DNA of 15,383 bases from JAHEYG01 sp040403535 (GCA_040403535.1 JBBAKL010000077.1:1-15383); one strand, 5' to 3'. Shown: positions 7,178-15,383, counted from the stretch's first letter. Numbers and translations: made by a program. Notes: generated by a model from the letters alone, not told the origin.

Positions 7178-9064
7178 ATGGGCAAAATACAAGTTCAAAC
7201 CGAAAACATTTTTCCTATTATTAAGAAATTTCTTTATAGTGATAACGAAATTTTCTTGCGCGAATTAGTTAGCAATGCTGTTGACGCAACTCAAAAACTT
7301 AAGGCCTTATCTTCACTTGGTGAGTTTAAAGGTGAATTAGGTGATACAAAAATTGAAGTAGAGGTTGATAAATCTGCCAAAACTATTATTATTAAAGATA
7401 AAGGTATTGGTATGACAAAAGATGAAATTGAGAAGTATATTACTCAGATTGCATTTAGTGGGGCTGAAGAATTTGTAAATAAATACAAAGACAAAGTAGA
7501 TAAAAACGTTGTTATAGGCCATTTCGGATTAGGTTTTTACTCTGCTTTTATGGTTGCTAAGAAAGTTGAAATTAATAGTTTGAGCTATAAGGAAAACGCA
7601 AAAGCGGTTAAGTGGGAGTGCGATGGTAGTCCGGAATATGAAATTGAGGAAATTTCGAATAAAACTTCAAGAGGTACCAATATCGTTTTACATATAGCTG
7701 ATGATTGTGAAGAGTATTTAGAAAACACTAAAATTGAAGGTTTACTAAAAAAATACTGTAAGTTTTTACCGGTTGAAATTAAATTTGGTACTAGAAAATC
7801 CTTTGAATCTACTGGTGAAAAAGATAAAGATGGTAATGATATAGAGAAAGAAATTGAAGTAGATAATGTCATTAATAATCCGGCACCTGCTTGGACTAAA
7901 AAACCTACCGAATTAAAAGAAGAGGATTATAAGAATTTTTATCGCGAATTGTATCCAATGCAATTCGAAGAGCCTCTTTTTCATATTCATTTAAACGTAG
8001 ATTTCCCCTTTAACTTAACCGGTATTTTATATTTTCCGAAATTATCCAGTAATCTGGAAATGTCTAAAGATAGAATTCAGCTTTATTGTAATCAGGTGTT
8101 TGTTACTAATAATGTAGAAAACATTGTTCCCGATTTTCTTACTTTATTACGAGGCGTGATTGACTCGCCAGATATTCCTTTAAACGTGAGTCGCAGTTAC
8201 CTTCAGGCCGACCAAAACGTAAAGAAGATATCTTCACACATTACTAAAAAAGTAGCAGACAAACTGGAAGAATTATTTAAGAAAGATCGTGCTGATTTTG
8301 AAAGTAAATGGGACGATATTAAAGTGTTTGTGCAATACGGAATGTTAAGTGACGAAAAATTCTATGAAAAGGCTACCAAGTTTGCATTGTTTAAAAACAC
8401 AGATGGTAAGTATTTTACGTTTGATGAATATGAAAGTCATGTTAAAGCAGCCCAAACTGACAAAGACAAGCGACTTGTTTATTTATACACTACCAATATT
8501 CATGATCAGTACGCCTATATTGATGCTGCTAAAGACAGAGGCTATGATGTGTTGTTAATGGATACGATGATTGACTCACATTATATCAATCAGCTCGAAA
8601 GTAAACTAAAAGATACTTCTTTTGTAAGAGTAGATTCGGATACACTTGATAAATTAATTAAGAAAGAGGAGAAACAGCCAAGCAAGTTAACGGAAGAAGA
8701 AATTAAAACACTTCAGCCGGTAATAGAAGGTGTTGTTCCAAAAGAGCAATTTATGGTGGTATTTGAAAGTTTAAGTGAAAAGGAGGCTCCAATGATAATT
8801 ACGCGTCCTGAGTTTATGCGACGAATGAAAGACATGAGTGCAATGGGCGGTGGAATGAGTTTTTATGGTAATATGCCGGAGATGTATAATTTGGTTGTTA
8901 ATTCCAATCATCCTTTAATTACTAAAATTAAGAATGAAACTGATGAAAATAAAAAATCAGCTTTAGCGAAACAAGCAAGTGATTTGGCTTTGCTATCGCA
9001 GGGACTATTAAAAGGAGAGCAACTTACCAACTTTATTAAGCGTTCTGTCGAATTAATCGATTAA
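7178..9064 (+). CDS. htpG: Molecular chaperone HtpG (bacterial Hsp90)
   Basis: This cytosolic ATP-dependent dimeric chaperone remodels and protects client proteins, especially under heat or other stress. At 628 residues it is of normal length. The GHKL ATP-binding domain (about 1-230) has FLRELVSNAVDA with Glu29 and Asn33, DKGIGMT at 74-80 and the lid-hinge GHFGLGFYSAF at 114-124. The middle domain carries DIPLNVSRSYLQ, with Arg339 matching the arginine that contacts the ATP gamma-phosphate. The C-terminal dimerisation domain has the Met-rich segment MRRMKDMSAMGGGMSF, an exposed client-binding region in the family. The ATG at 7178 gives the standard MGKIQVQTENIF start. It appears to be a single-gene unit: promoter-like sequence lies just upstream and a terminator follows. 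Confidence 0.98.
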   Translation: MGKIQVQTENIFPIIKKFLYSDNEIFLRELVSNAVDATQKLKALSSLGEFKGELGDTKIEVEVDKSAKTIIIKDKGIGMTKDEIEKYITQIAFSGAEEFVNKYKDKVDKNVVIGHFGLGFYSAFMVAKKVEINSLSYKENAKAVKWECDGSPEYEIEEISNKTSRGTNIVLHIADDCEEYLENTKIEGLLKKYCKFLPVEIKFGTRKSFESTGEKDKDGNDIEKEIEVDNVINNPAPAWTKKPTELKEEDYKNFYRELYPMQFEEPLFHIHLNVDFPFNLTGILYFPKLSSNLEMSKDRIQLYCNQVFVTNNVENIVPDFLTLLRGVIDSPDIPLNVSRSYLQADQNVKKISSHITKKVADKLEELFKKDRADFESKWDDIKVFVQYGMLSDEKFYEKATKFALFKNTDGKYFTFDEYESHVKAAQTDKDKRLVYLYTTNIHDQYAYIDAAKDRGYDVLLMDTMIDSHYINQLESKLKDTSFVRVDSDTLDKLIKKEEKQPSKLTEEEIKTLQPVIEGVVPKEQFMVVFESLSEKEAPMIITRPEFMRRMKDMSAMGGGMSFYGNMPEMYNLVVNSNHPLITKIKNETDENKKSALAKQASDLALLSQGLLKGEQLTNFIKRSVELID

Positions 9065-9084
9065 GGAGTATAATACTACGTTAC

Positions 9085-9117
9085 AAAAAAAAGGGTGAAT
9101 TTTTTCACTCTTTTTTT
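9085..9117 (+). terminator. Rho-independent terminator after htpG
   Basis: GGGTGAA (9093-9099) pairs with TTCACTC (9104-9110), with one G-T wobble, around a four-T loop. The stem is extended by an A-run on the left and a seven-T run on the right (9111-9117). It starts 20 bases after the htpG stop and separates it from the sensor kinase gene. Confidence 0.85.
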
Positions 9118-9229
9118 GTTTATATCAAGCAGATCGTTTTTCATTTTTTTGGCGTGCAAGATTTATAAAATAGTTCATTTACATTTTAAAGAGTTGCTTT
9201 AATGTGATTTTTTAGGTTTTTTTGTAAAA

Positions 9230-12097
9230 GTGAACAAACTGCTGTATATCTATCTGTTTCTTTCACTTCGTCTTTTTTCACAAAATTTCGAACCTTATCA
9301 TTATGTATTGAATACAGAAAACGGTTTGCCAACCAATACTGTTTTCTATATCAAACAAACCAAAAAAGGCTCTGTTTATATCGGACACGATGAAGGTATT
9401 AGCCGATTCAACGGCAAGGAATTTACACATTATAGCAACAAAGGTAAAGGAAAAGCATTAAACGGAATTGCCGAAATTGACAGTAATAATATTTTGGCAG
9501 CATCATTTTATGGTGACTTAGTGAATATTAGGGGTACCAGTGTTTCAGTTCATAGTTATTCCTATAAGGAAAAAAGCGGTAAACCAACCATCAAACAAAT
9601 CAATAACAGAATCTTTGTTTACGAACGAACTAGTTTGTTTGAATATGTATCCGGAGTATTAATTCCTTTTTCTATTCCTTTTATTAAAGAAAATGTTTTC
9701 ATTCAGGATTTTGAAATTGACGATAGCAATAATGTTGTATTGGTGTTATCTTATTGCACAAAATATTATGTTGTAAAATATAATCAAAAATCCGGCAAGA
9801 CTTCAGTAATCAAAGGTGATTTTGCATATCAGCCGCTGGTTCGATTTTTGAAACTGAAGGGCCATTTATATCTGTACTTTTTTGATAATAATAATTTATT
9901 GGAGGTTGGAAATAATGAACTAAAAGAAAGTTCTATAAAAATTGATCTCGAATACAAGTTCACCAAATGGCATACCTTGCTAAAACTGGATGAAAAGACG
10001 GTAGCTGTTTTAGGGTTTGATGGAATAGCGTTGTTGGATGAAAACGGTGCGCTTAAGAAGCATATTCTAAAAGGTATTCAGGTTTCTTATGCTTTAAAAG
10101 ACATGGAAGGAAATATTTGGGTAAGCACCTTAAACGATGGTATTTATATTTTTCCTTCATTAGAAATTGAATCCGGTTCTATTGAAAATGTACTTGAAAA
10201 AAATGATTTTGTAAATAAAACAGTCCGGCTTAAAGACGGTAGGTTTTTACTTGGTACTTTTAAAGGCAATTTAATTTGTTATGATGGAGGAAGTAAAGCT
10301 AACCATTGTTTTGACTTTGGAAAAAATGCAGAAGTTCAGGCATTTTATTACGATCCTACCTCCAACCTTATTTACGCATTCTGCGATAAGTTGTTTGTAA
10401 TTAACGCCTCCAATTTAAAAATAGTTGAAACACTAGGGTTAACTGCCACCAAGGATGTAAGGGTTGTGAATAAGCAGCTTTATTGCGCAACATCTGCTCA
10501 TTTGGTTATTTCTCAAAAACAAACAATAGTTACCAAATTCGATAATACATGGATTAACTCATTAGAATTTGATTCAATAAGGAATGTCATTTGGTTAGGA
10601 TCTAATAATGGGTTATTGAAATATGATTTAAATAAGAATACCCAAGAAAAGATTACTATTCCTTTAACTGAAGTGAGGGTTGCCTTAATATCTAAGGTTA
10701 TTAAAAATGATAATGGGGAAATCTTTTTTCTGTTATCTAATTACGGGATTATAAAACTTAAGATTGATGGTGCGTTTGAAACCTTAATTAAAAATGAACA
10801 TATCCGGAATTTCAGAATAGACAAGAATGAATTGTTTATTATTACAAAAACGGAAGTGTTTATTTATAATACGCTATCAAATAAAGTCACTCATCTGCTA
10901 AATAATTCCAAAGAGCTTGATCCATTTGTAATTGATTTCTATAAATCCGACAGTGTTTATTACGCGTTTTATCCAAAAGGAATTAAAAAGTTTTACAAAT
11001 TACCCGGTTTAAATACGGTTAAGCCTAATCTCCATCTTTCCGAATTCTATGGAACTTACAAGTTTAAAAGAGCTCTTTCTCTAATTTCTGATTTTGACAG
11101 GAACAATCTGGAATTTACATTGCAGATTTTACCAAATATCAAAAGCAAAAATTCAGCTAAAGTTTTGTATCGACTAGTTGATGTGGATGAAAAATGGATT
11201 ACATTAAATCCTGAGGAATCAGATTTTAGATTTAAATACCAAAGCTTAAATTCAGGAACCTACCTATTTCAAGCAAAAGCCATTAACGAAGATGGTATAG
11301 AATCGGATTTACTTCAGTTGACATTTGAAATAAAACCGCCTTTCTGGAAGAAATGGTGGTTTATTCTGATTGAAGGTATTGTCTTACTCTGTTTATTTAT
11401 TAGTGTTTATTTATGGCGTATCAAAATTATTAATAAACGAAATCGAGAAAAAATACAAAAACAGATTAATGAAATTAAGTTATTGTCGGCCGAATTAACA
11501 GCCATTCGTTCTCAAATGAATCCGCATTTTATTTTTAACACCTTAAGTTCAATTCAGGCAAAGGTGTTAAGTGCGAAAAGTGAGGATGCTTACAACGATA
11601 TTTCAAAGTTTTCACAATTGATCCGTTCTGTGTTGGATTATTCATCACGAGAATTTATTTTACTCAAAAATGAAATTGATTTCATTAGAAATTATCTTTA
11701 CCTCGAATCAAGCCGGTTTGACGGTAAAATTATCTATGAGGTAAATGTGGAGCCTAATTTGGAGCTTAATTTTCTGGAGATTCCCACTTTGATAACAATC
11801 CCATTCATTGAAAATGCAATCAAACACGGACTTTTGCACAAAACCGGTGATAAAAAACTCGACATAAACATCACAGGAAGTAATGAACGTGTTTTGATTT
11901 CAATAAAAGACAACGGTGTAGGAAGAAAAAAATCCGAAGAAATTAATCGTGCCAGTCGGAAAGAACATGTTTCATTTGCTACGGAAGCTATGAATAAAAG
12001 GGTTGAACGAATTAATCAATCAGGAAAATTTCATATTTCAATTGAAACATTCGATCCCGAAGAAGGAGTAGAAGTAAATATTAAAATAACCTATTGA
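9230..12097 (+). CDS. Propeller/Y_Y_Y sensor histidine kinase, LytS-type (His_kinase family)
   Basis: This 955-residue membrane sensor starts with a signal peptide (MNKLLYIYLFLSLRLFSQ). Residues about 20-620 form a periplasmic beta-propeller with two-component-regulator-type blades: GLPTNTVFYIKQ and GSVYIGHDEGISRF (about 32-60), GNIWVSTLNDGIYIF (about 294-308) and NVIWLGSNNGLLKYD (about 452-466). A Y_Y_Y domain (about 640-702) precedes a single transmembrane helix (about 710-729) and a short coiled coil. The cytoplasmic kinase has the phospho-acceptor His766 in SQMNPHFIFNTL, and an ATPase domain with Asn862 in FIENAIKHGL and DNGVG at 894-898. No receiver or DNA-binding domain is fused, so it is not the hybrid one-piece type. 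The start is GTG; no ATG upstream is in frame before a stop at 9200. Its partner regulator begins two bases after its stop. The ligand is unknown. Confidence 0.93.
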   Translation: MNKLLYIYLFLSLRLFSQNFEPYHYVLNTENGLPTNTVFYIKQTKKGSVYIGHDEGISRFNGKEFTHYSNKGKGKALNGIAEIDSNNILAASFYGDLVNIRGTSVSVHSYSYKEKSGKPTIKQINNRIFVYERTSLFEYVSGVLIPFSIPFIKENVFIQDFEIDDSNNVVLVLSYCTKYYVVKYNQKSGKTSVIKGDFAYQPLVRFLKLKGHLYLYFFDNNNLLEVGNNELKESSIKIDLEYKFTKWHTLLKLDEKTVAVLGFDGIALLDENGALKKHILKGIQVSYALKDMEGNIWVSTLNDGIYIFPSLEIESGSIENVLEKNDFVNKTVRLKDGRFLLGTFKGNLICYDGGSKANHCFDFGKNAEVQAFYYDPTSNLIYAFCDKLFVINASNLKIVETLGLTATKDVRVVNKQLYCATSAHLVISQKQTIVTKFDNTWINSLEFDSIRNVIWLGSNNGLLKYDLNKNTQEKITIPLTEVRVALISKVIKNDNGEIFFLLSNYGIIKLKIDGAFETLIKNEHIRNFRIDKNELFIITKTEVFIYNTLSNKVTHLLNNSKELDPFVIDFYKSDSVYYAFYPKGIKKFYKLPGLNTVKPNLHLSEFYGTYKFKRALSLISDFDRNNLEFTLQILPNIKSKNSAKVLYRLVDVDEKWITLNPEESDFRFKYQSLNSGTYLFQAKAINEDGIESDLLQLTFEIKPPFWKKWWFILIEGIVLLCLFISVYLWRIKIINKRNREKIQKQINEIKLLSAELTAIRSQMNPHFIFNTLSSIQAKVLSAKSEDAYNDISKFSQLIRSVLDYSSREFILLKNEIDFIRNYLYLESSRFDGKIIYEVNVEPNLELNFLEIPTLITIPFIENAIKHGLLHKTGDKKLDINITGSNERVLISIKDNGVGRKKSEEINRASRKEHVSFATEAMNKRVERINQSGKFHISIETFDPEEGVEVNIKITY

Positions 12098-12099
12098 CG

Positions 12100-12852
12100 A
12101 TGGAAAAAATTAAAGCGATTATTGTTGACGATGAACATCATGCCCGGACGGTTTTAACAAAACTATTAGCCATGTCATTTCCTGAAATTGAAATCATAGG
12201 AGAGGGGGGCAGTTTGCCTGAAGCGGTGGATTTAATTCACGCCAATTCGCCGGATTTAGTTTTTCTGGATATAGAAATGCCGAATTACTCGGGCTTACAA
12301 ATAAATGACTTCGTTAAAAGCAATCGTAATTTTGAAATTGTGTTTGTTACCGCTTACAATCATTACGCCATTAATGCCATTAAAATATCGGCATTTGATT
12401 ATTTATTAAAACCGGTGCAACTCGATGATCTGAAAGAAACAATTTCCAGATTTAAAGAAAAACAAACCGACATAACTGTCATTAATAATAAGCTTGAAAT
12501 TTTAAATGAGAATCTAAAACCCAACCAACCTAAGAAACTCGTCATTCAAACTCATCAGGGAATTCATTATTTTTATATGGATGGCATTCATTTTTTAGAG
12601 GCATCAGGCATGTATACTTTTATCCATTCTAAAACCGGAAAATTTATGGCCTCTAAACCCATTAAAGATTTTGAAGATTTATTGGATAATAATTTCTACC
12701 GTATTCACAGGAGTTATATAGTCAATTGCAATTCAGTTATTAAGTTTTCCGCAAAGGAAGGTAATAGTGTCTCATTAGTTGACGGATCATCTTTACCGCT
12801 TTCAAGAGCAAAAAAAGTTGAGTTTTTTTCTAAGCTGAACATATTGAAATGA
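12100..12852 (+). CDS. LytTR-family response regulator (LytR/AlgR type)
   Basis: This 250-residue transcription regulator is the probable partner of the preceding LytS-type kinase. The receiver (about 1-120) has the acidic pair Asp10-Asp11 in IIVDDEHHA, phospho-acceptor Asp57 in LVFLDIEMP, Thr84 in VFVTAY and Lys104 in DYLLKPV, so all the phosphorylation residues are present. A linker leads to a LytTR DNA-binding domain (about 140-245) with HFLEASGMYTFIHSKTGKF, FYRIHRSYIVN and SLPLSRAKK. I chose the ATG at 12100, two bases after the kinase stop, over a TTG at 12094 that would overlap the kinase, because it gives the standard MEKIKAIIVDDE start. The tight spacing implies co-transcription. Target genes are not evident. 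Confidence 0.94.
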   Translation: MEKIKAIIVDDEHHARTVLTKLLAMSFPEIEIIGEGGSLPEAVDLIHANSPDLVFLDIEMPNYSGLQINDFVKSNRNFEIVFVTAYNHYAINAIKISAFDYLLKPVQLDDLKETISRFKEKQTDITVINNKLEILNENLKPNQPKKLVIQTHQGIHYFYMDGIHFLEASGMYTFIHSKTGKFMASKPIKDFEDLLDNNFYRIHRSYIVNCNSVIKFSAKEGNSVSLVDGSSLPLSRAKKVEFFSKLNILK

Positions 12853-12955
12853 CTCTATAACATTAAAAAACACATGTTAATTGCTTTATTTTCAGGTCTT
12901 TGTTTTGTATTAGTTATACTAAATATTTAGAGCTGAAAAGTTTTACATCTTGTAT

Positions 12956-12986
12956 TTTGAATTCGAAATCAATTATTGTATTTTTA
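12956..12986 (+). promoter_or_regulatory. Weak candidate promoter for the T9SS cargo-rnz pair
   Basis: TTTG at 12956-12959 and TATTTTTA at 12979-12986 are 19 bases apart, like the Bacteroidota -33/-7 pair, with one mismatch to TAnnTTTG. The distance to the ATG at 13008 is 21 bases. The 155-base gap after the LytTR gene otherwise shows no hairpin terminator. Confidence 0.3.
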
Positions 12987-13007
12987 TTAAAACTAAACAA
13001 CATTCCC

Positions 13008-13853
13008 ATGAATAAAATTTACTTTAGTCTTGCAATTTTATTTGCAACTTTATTTAATCTTAATGCACAAGTTCCAACTTGTTCTTTAAATCCAACATTT
13101 ATCGCATCCAACAAAAACGGAATTTGGCCCGATAGCGCAACTAATTTTATACAAGGAACTGTTGGAGTTCCGTATATTCAAAATATTACTGTTAAAGTAC
13201 CAAAGGATACTAATTCGATTATTGGTAAAATGTGTTTCAATCGTTTTGTATTAAGTAATCCAACAGGAACGGTTAATTATGGTTTACCTCCCGGATTAAA
13301 TTTTGGATCATCTACAACTTCATTGGCTAATGGAACAATTAATGGTTCTCCATCATTTAAATTTCCTGGCAATGCAAATAATTGCGCGTCAATATACGGC
13401 ACACCTACCACAGCCGGAACATATACTTTAAAATTAAAAGTGGATGCTTATGCAACACCGGCGCTTACCTTTGGAGGTAATTGTCCTGCATCTCCAAACG
13501 TTTCCGGAGGAACAAATGTGTCATCACAACAATTGAATTATTATATCATTAAAATTAATGCCAACACCACCGGTATTACAGAGGTTGGAAAAAACGCGTT
13601 TAATCTTACCAATGTTCCAAACCCATTCATTAATAAAACCACCATTAAGTTTTTTGTAATAGAGCCGGCTGAAGCCGAAGTGATCGTTCATAATCTTTTG
13701 GGTAAACAAGTTTACTCTACTAAGGTAAACGCTCAACCGGGTGATAACGAGGTTGAGTTTGACGGAACTAATTTGTCAAACGGTATTTATTTTTACACGT
13801 TAAAGTATAATAATTTTAATGAGACAAAACGAATGATTTTGACCGGAAATTAA
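13008..13853 (+). CDS. Secreted protein with type A T9SS C-terminal sorting domain
   Basis: The 281-residue product has a signal peptide ending at about Ala20 (MNKIYFSLAILFATLFNLNA). Its body, about residues 21-190, contains four cysteines (25, 76, 126, 159) and an Ig-like stretch, INGSPSF ... IYGTPTTAGTYTLKLKVDA, of the putative-Ig/cadherin-like kind. The last 80 residues form a type IX secretion sorting domain: NVPNPFINKTTIKF, VIVHNLLGKQVYS, LSNGIYFYTLKYNN and KRMILTGN. Such domains direct export across the outer membrane, followed by release or surface attachment. An in-frame TTG at 12900 would extend the protein, but only the ATG at 13008 places the signal peptide at the N-terminus. The stop overlaps the rnz start (TAATG). 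The function of the exported part is not recognised. Confidence 0.88.
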   Translation: MNKIYFSLAILFATLFNLNAQVPTCSLNPTFIASNKNGIWPDSATNFIQGTVGVPYIQNITVKVPKDTNSIIGKMCFNRFVLSNPTGTVNYGLPPGLNFGSSTTSLANGTINGSPSFKFPGNANNCASIYGTPTTAGTYTLKLKVDAYATPALTFGGNCPASPNVSGGTNVSSQQLNYYIIKINANTTGITEVGKNAFNLTNVPNPFINKTTIKFFVIEPAEAEVIVHNLLGKQVYSTKVNAQPGDNEVEFDGTNLSNGIYFYTLKYNNFNETKRMILTGN

Positions 13854-14773
13854 TGCAACATCAGTCCTTTGAACTTTTAATTTTAGGCAGCAGTTCTGCT
13901 GCACCAACTACACATAGAAATCCTTCCGCTCAGCTATTAAATTTAGCTGAGCGTTTTTTTTTGATAGATTGTGGCGAAGCAACGCAGATTCAATTGCGTA
14001 AGTACAAAGCTAAATTTCAAAAAATCGATCACATTTTTATTTCTCATTTACATGGCGATCATTTTTTCGGATTGCCGGGTTTGCTTTCAAGTATGCATTT
14101 ACTCGGACGTAAACAGGAAATGACTATCTATGCGCCGGAAGCATTGAAAGGCATAATCGATTTACTGAACACTGTTTCTGAAACAAGAATGAGCTATCCG
14201 ATTAAATGGTATTTTACACAAAATGATAAAAAACGTTTGCTATTTGAAGACGATAAAGTGCAAGTGTTTTCTTTTCCGATGAAACACCGCATTTTTTGTA
14301 CAGGATTTTTGTTTGTGGAAAAGCCTTTGCCTCGTAAAATCGACAAATTTCAATTACAGAAATACAACATCTCGGTGGCAGATATTCAACGATTAAGAAA
14401 TGGAGAGGATGTCACAAATGAAGAAGGTGCTCTGGTTGAAAATAAATTGGTAACCATTGATCCACCGTCTTCCCGCAGTTTTGCGTATTGCAGTGATACC
14501 ATTTTTGATCCTGATTTAGTAGAGTATGTCAAAAATGTAGATCTCTTATACCATGAAAGCACATTTTTAAATGACAAAGCCGAACGCGCAAAAGAAACGT
14601 TTCATTCAACGGCACAGCAGGCTGCCACCATAGCGAATGAGGCAGAAGTAAAACAGTTATTGTTAGGACATTATTCGGCACGTTATGGAGACACAGATCT
14701 TTTTATTGAAGAGGCCCAAACGGTATTTAAAAACGTTTTGTTAGCAACTGAAGGCAAAAAAATAAAAATTTAG
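13853..14773 (+). CDS. rnz: Ribonuclease Z (tRNA 3' endonuclease)
   Basis: This zinc metallo-beta-lactamase-fold endonuclease cuts the 3' trailer from pre-tRNA in the cytoplasm. The 306-residue length fits the short bacterial form. The metal-binding motif HLHGDH gives His65, His67, Asp69 and His70. Further ligands expected from the family are His145 (PMKHR), Asp215 (CSDTIF) and His273 (GHYSARY), all present; His251 in FHSTAQQAA matches another conserved active-site residue. Between about residues 150 and 205 lies the flexible exosite region that grips tRNA, including FLFVEKPLPRKID. The ATG overlaps the stop of the upstream secreted-protein gene by one base, so translation is probably coupled. 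No key residue is missing. Confidence 0.97.
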   Translation: MQHQSFELLILGSSSAAPTTHRNPSAQLLNLAERFFLIDCGEATQIQLRKYKAKFQKIDHIFISHLHGDHFFGLPGLLSSMHLLGRKQEMTIYAPEALKGIIDLLNTVSETRMSYPIKWYFTQNDKKRLLFEDDKVQVFSFPMKHRIFCTGFLFVEKPLPRKIDKFQLQKYNISVADIQRLRNGEDVTNEEGALVENKLVTIDPPSSRSFAYCSDTIFDPDLVEYVKNVDLLYHESTFLNDKAERAKETFHSTAQQAATIANEAEVKQLLLGHYSARYGDTDLFIEEAQTVFKNVLLATEGKKIKI

Positions 14774-14804
14774 TTGCGAGTTAGAAAATACTTGCCTAAT
14801 TTTG
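14774..14804 (+). promoter_or_regulatory. Candidate promoter for the LuxR-type regulator
   Basis: TTG at 14774-14776 and TAATTTTG at 14797-14804 are 20 bases apart. The second is an exact match to the Bacteroidota -7 consensus TAnnTTTG, and the spacing fits the known 17-23 range. The box lies right after the rnz stop and 24 bases before the ATG at 14829, so the regulator probably has its own transcript. Confidence 0.55.
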
Positions 14805-14828
14805 TTTAAAATAATTCTAAATAAGAAA

Positions 14829-15383
14829 ATGACCAAAGTACTGATAGCAGATAAAAATTACCTTTCGCGAGTAGGGGCTGAGCTTCTAATTAGCAGTTTA
14901 AAAGGGTATGATTTATTGCCTTCGGTAATATCAGAAACCGAGGATTTAAATCGTACCATTCAATTTCTAAAACCAAATCTGGTTATTTTGGATTATTATT
15001 CATTAAGCATTTCAAGTTCTGAATTAAAGCAGATTGTCAGCAAAAATAAAAGCACAAAATTTTTAGCGATTACTGAGCCATTAGGAAAAGCTGAAATGAA
15101 TAGTGCTTTAAAAGCAGGAGTTAACAGTCATTTATTAAAGGAATGTGACCGTGATGAAATTATTGAAGCTATCGAAGCTACCTTAAAAAATGAAACTTTC
15201 TTATGCGGTAAAATTGCTTCTCTCTTAACAACTGCAGAAGAAATTGTTTCGAATAAAGCATTAATTAAAACTTTTTCGTGCGAAGGCTTAAGTGTAACAG
15301 AACGTGAAATTGAAATTATTAAATACATTGCAGAAGGTTTATCCAACAAACAAATTGCAGATAAATTAAATTTAAGTACGCAT
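14829..15383 (+). CDS. NarL/FixJ-family response regulator with LuxR-type HTH (partial, C-terminus off window)
   Basis: An open frame of 185 codons begins at ATG 14829 and runs to the right edge. The N-terminal receiver-like domain (about 1-125) has VLIADKN at the usual acidic-pocket position, Asp55 in LVILDYY as phospho-acceptor, Thr82 and Lys104 in SHLLKECD. Only Asp8 of the normal acidic pair is present; residue 9 is Lys, so metal binding and phosphorylation may be altered. A LuxR-type helix-turn-helix starts at about 153 (GLSVTEREIEIIKYIAEG then LSNKQIADKLNLSTH) and is cut just before its end. No adjacent kinase gene is seen on the left; one could lie to the right. It sits behind its own candidate promoter after rnz. 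Confidence 0.88.
   Translation, partial: MTKVLIADKNYLSRVGAELLISSLKGYDLLPSVISETEDLNRTIQFLKPNLVILDYYSLSISSSELKQIVSKNKSTKFLAITEPLGKAEMNSALKAGVNSHLLKECDRDEIIEAIEATLKNETFLCGKIASLLTTAEEIVSNKALIKTFSCEGLSVTEREIEIIKYIAEGLSNKQIADKLNLSTH

Noticed and set aside
7585..7872. Minus-strand open frame inside htpG
   Set aside because: It is opposite a fully conserved HtpG segment and has no recognisable features.
9148..9220. Possible promoter boxes before the sensor kinase (TACATTTT at 9180, TAGGTTTT at 9213)
   Set aside because: Each has one mismatch. The first lacks a -33 box at a suitable distance and the second would start transcription almost on the GTG codon. In a T-rich gap such matches arise by chance.
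12094..12099. TTG start for the LytTR regulator that overlaps the kinase stop
   Set aside because: The ATG two codons later gives the standard receiver N-terminus and follows the kinase stop by two bases.
12900..13007. N-terminal extension of the T9SS cargo from a TTG codon
   Set aside because: It would bury the signal peptide 36 residues inside the protein, and a promoter-like element lies within this stretch.

Overview
The window is AT-rich and reads as chromosomal DNA of a Bacteroidota species, probably in or near the Flavobacteriia/Sphingobacteriia grade. The support is the mix of families: a DUF5723/OmpA outer-membrane protein with thrombospondin type 3 repeats, a DUF6089-like outer-membrane barrel, a type A sorting domain of the type IX secretion system (T9SS), a propeller-Y_Y_Y LytS-type kinase paired with a LytTR regulator, and several promoter-like TAnnTTTG boxes, the -7 element typical of this phylum. 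No mobile element, CRISPR array, rRNA or tRNA gene was seen, and gene order looks like an ordinary core/envelope region.

Layout. Two genes point left: prfA (peptide chain release factor 1), followed 10 bases downstream by the 5' part of a small protein cut off by the window edge. A 113-base divergent region separates them from a long rightward series. This starts with the large OmpA-family protein and a strong hairpin terminator. Next come a secreted M13 zinc metallopeptidase, a DUF6089-like barrel and the chaperone HtpG, which ends in a second terminator. Then follow a sensor histidine kinase and its LytTR response regulator, two bases apart. A T9SS-exported small protein comes next, overlapping the ribonuclease Z gene by one base. 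The window ends inside a NarL/FixJ-type regulator. No gap without a gene exceeds about 165 bases.

How the genes fit together. Several products act in the envelope: the OmpA protein, peptidase, DUF6089 barrel, sensor and T9SS cargo. Others are housekeeping: RF1, HtpG and RNase Z. The kinase/LytTR pair is a clear functional unit. The most notable signals are a near-consensus sigma-54 (-24/-12) promoter-like sequence in front of htpG, the coupling of a secreted T9SS cargo to a tRNA-processing gene, a terminator hairpin only 21 bases before the peptidase start, and a terminal response regulator whose receiver has Lys in place of one acidic-pocket residue. I did not find a convincing wholly new multi-gene system.
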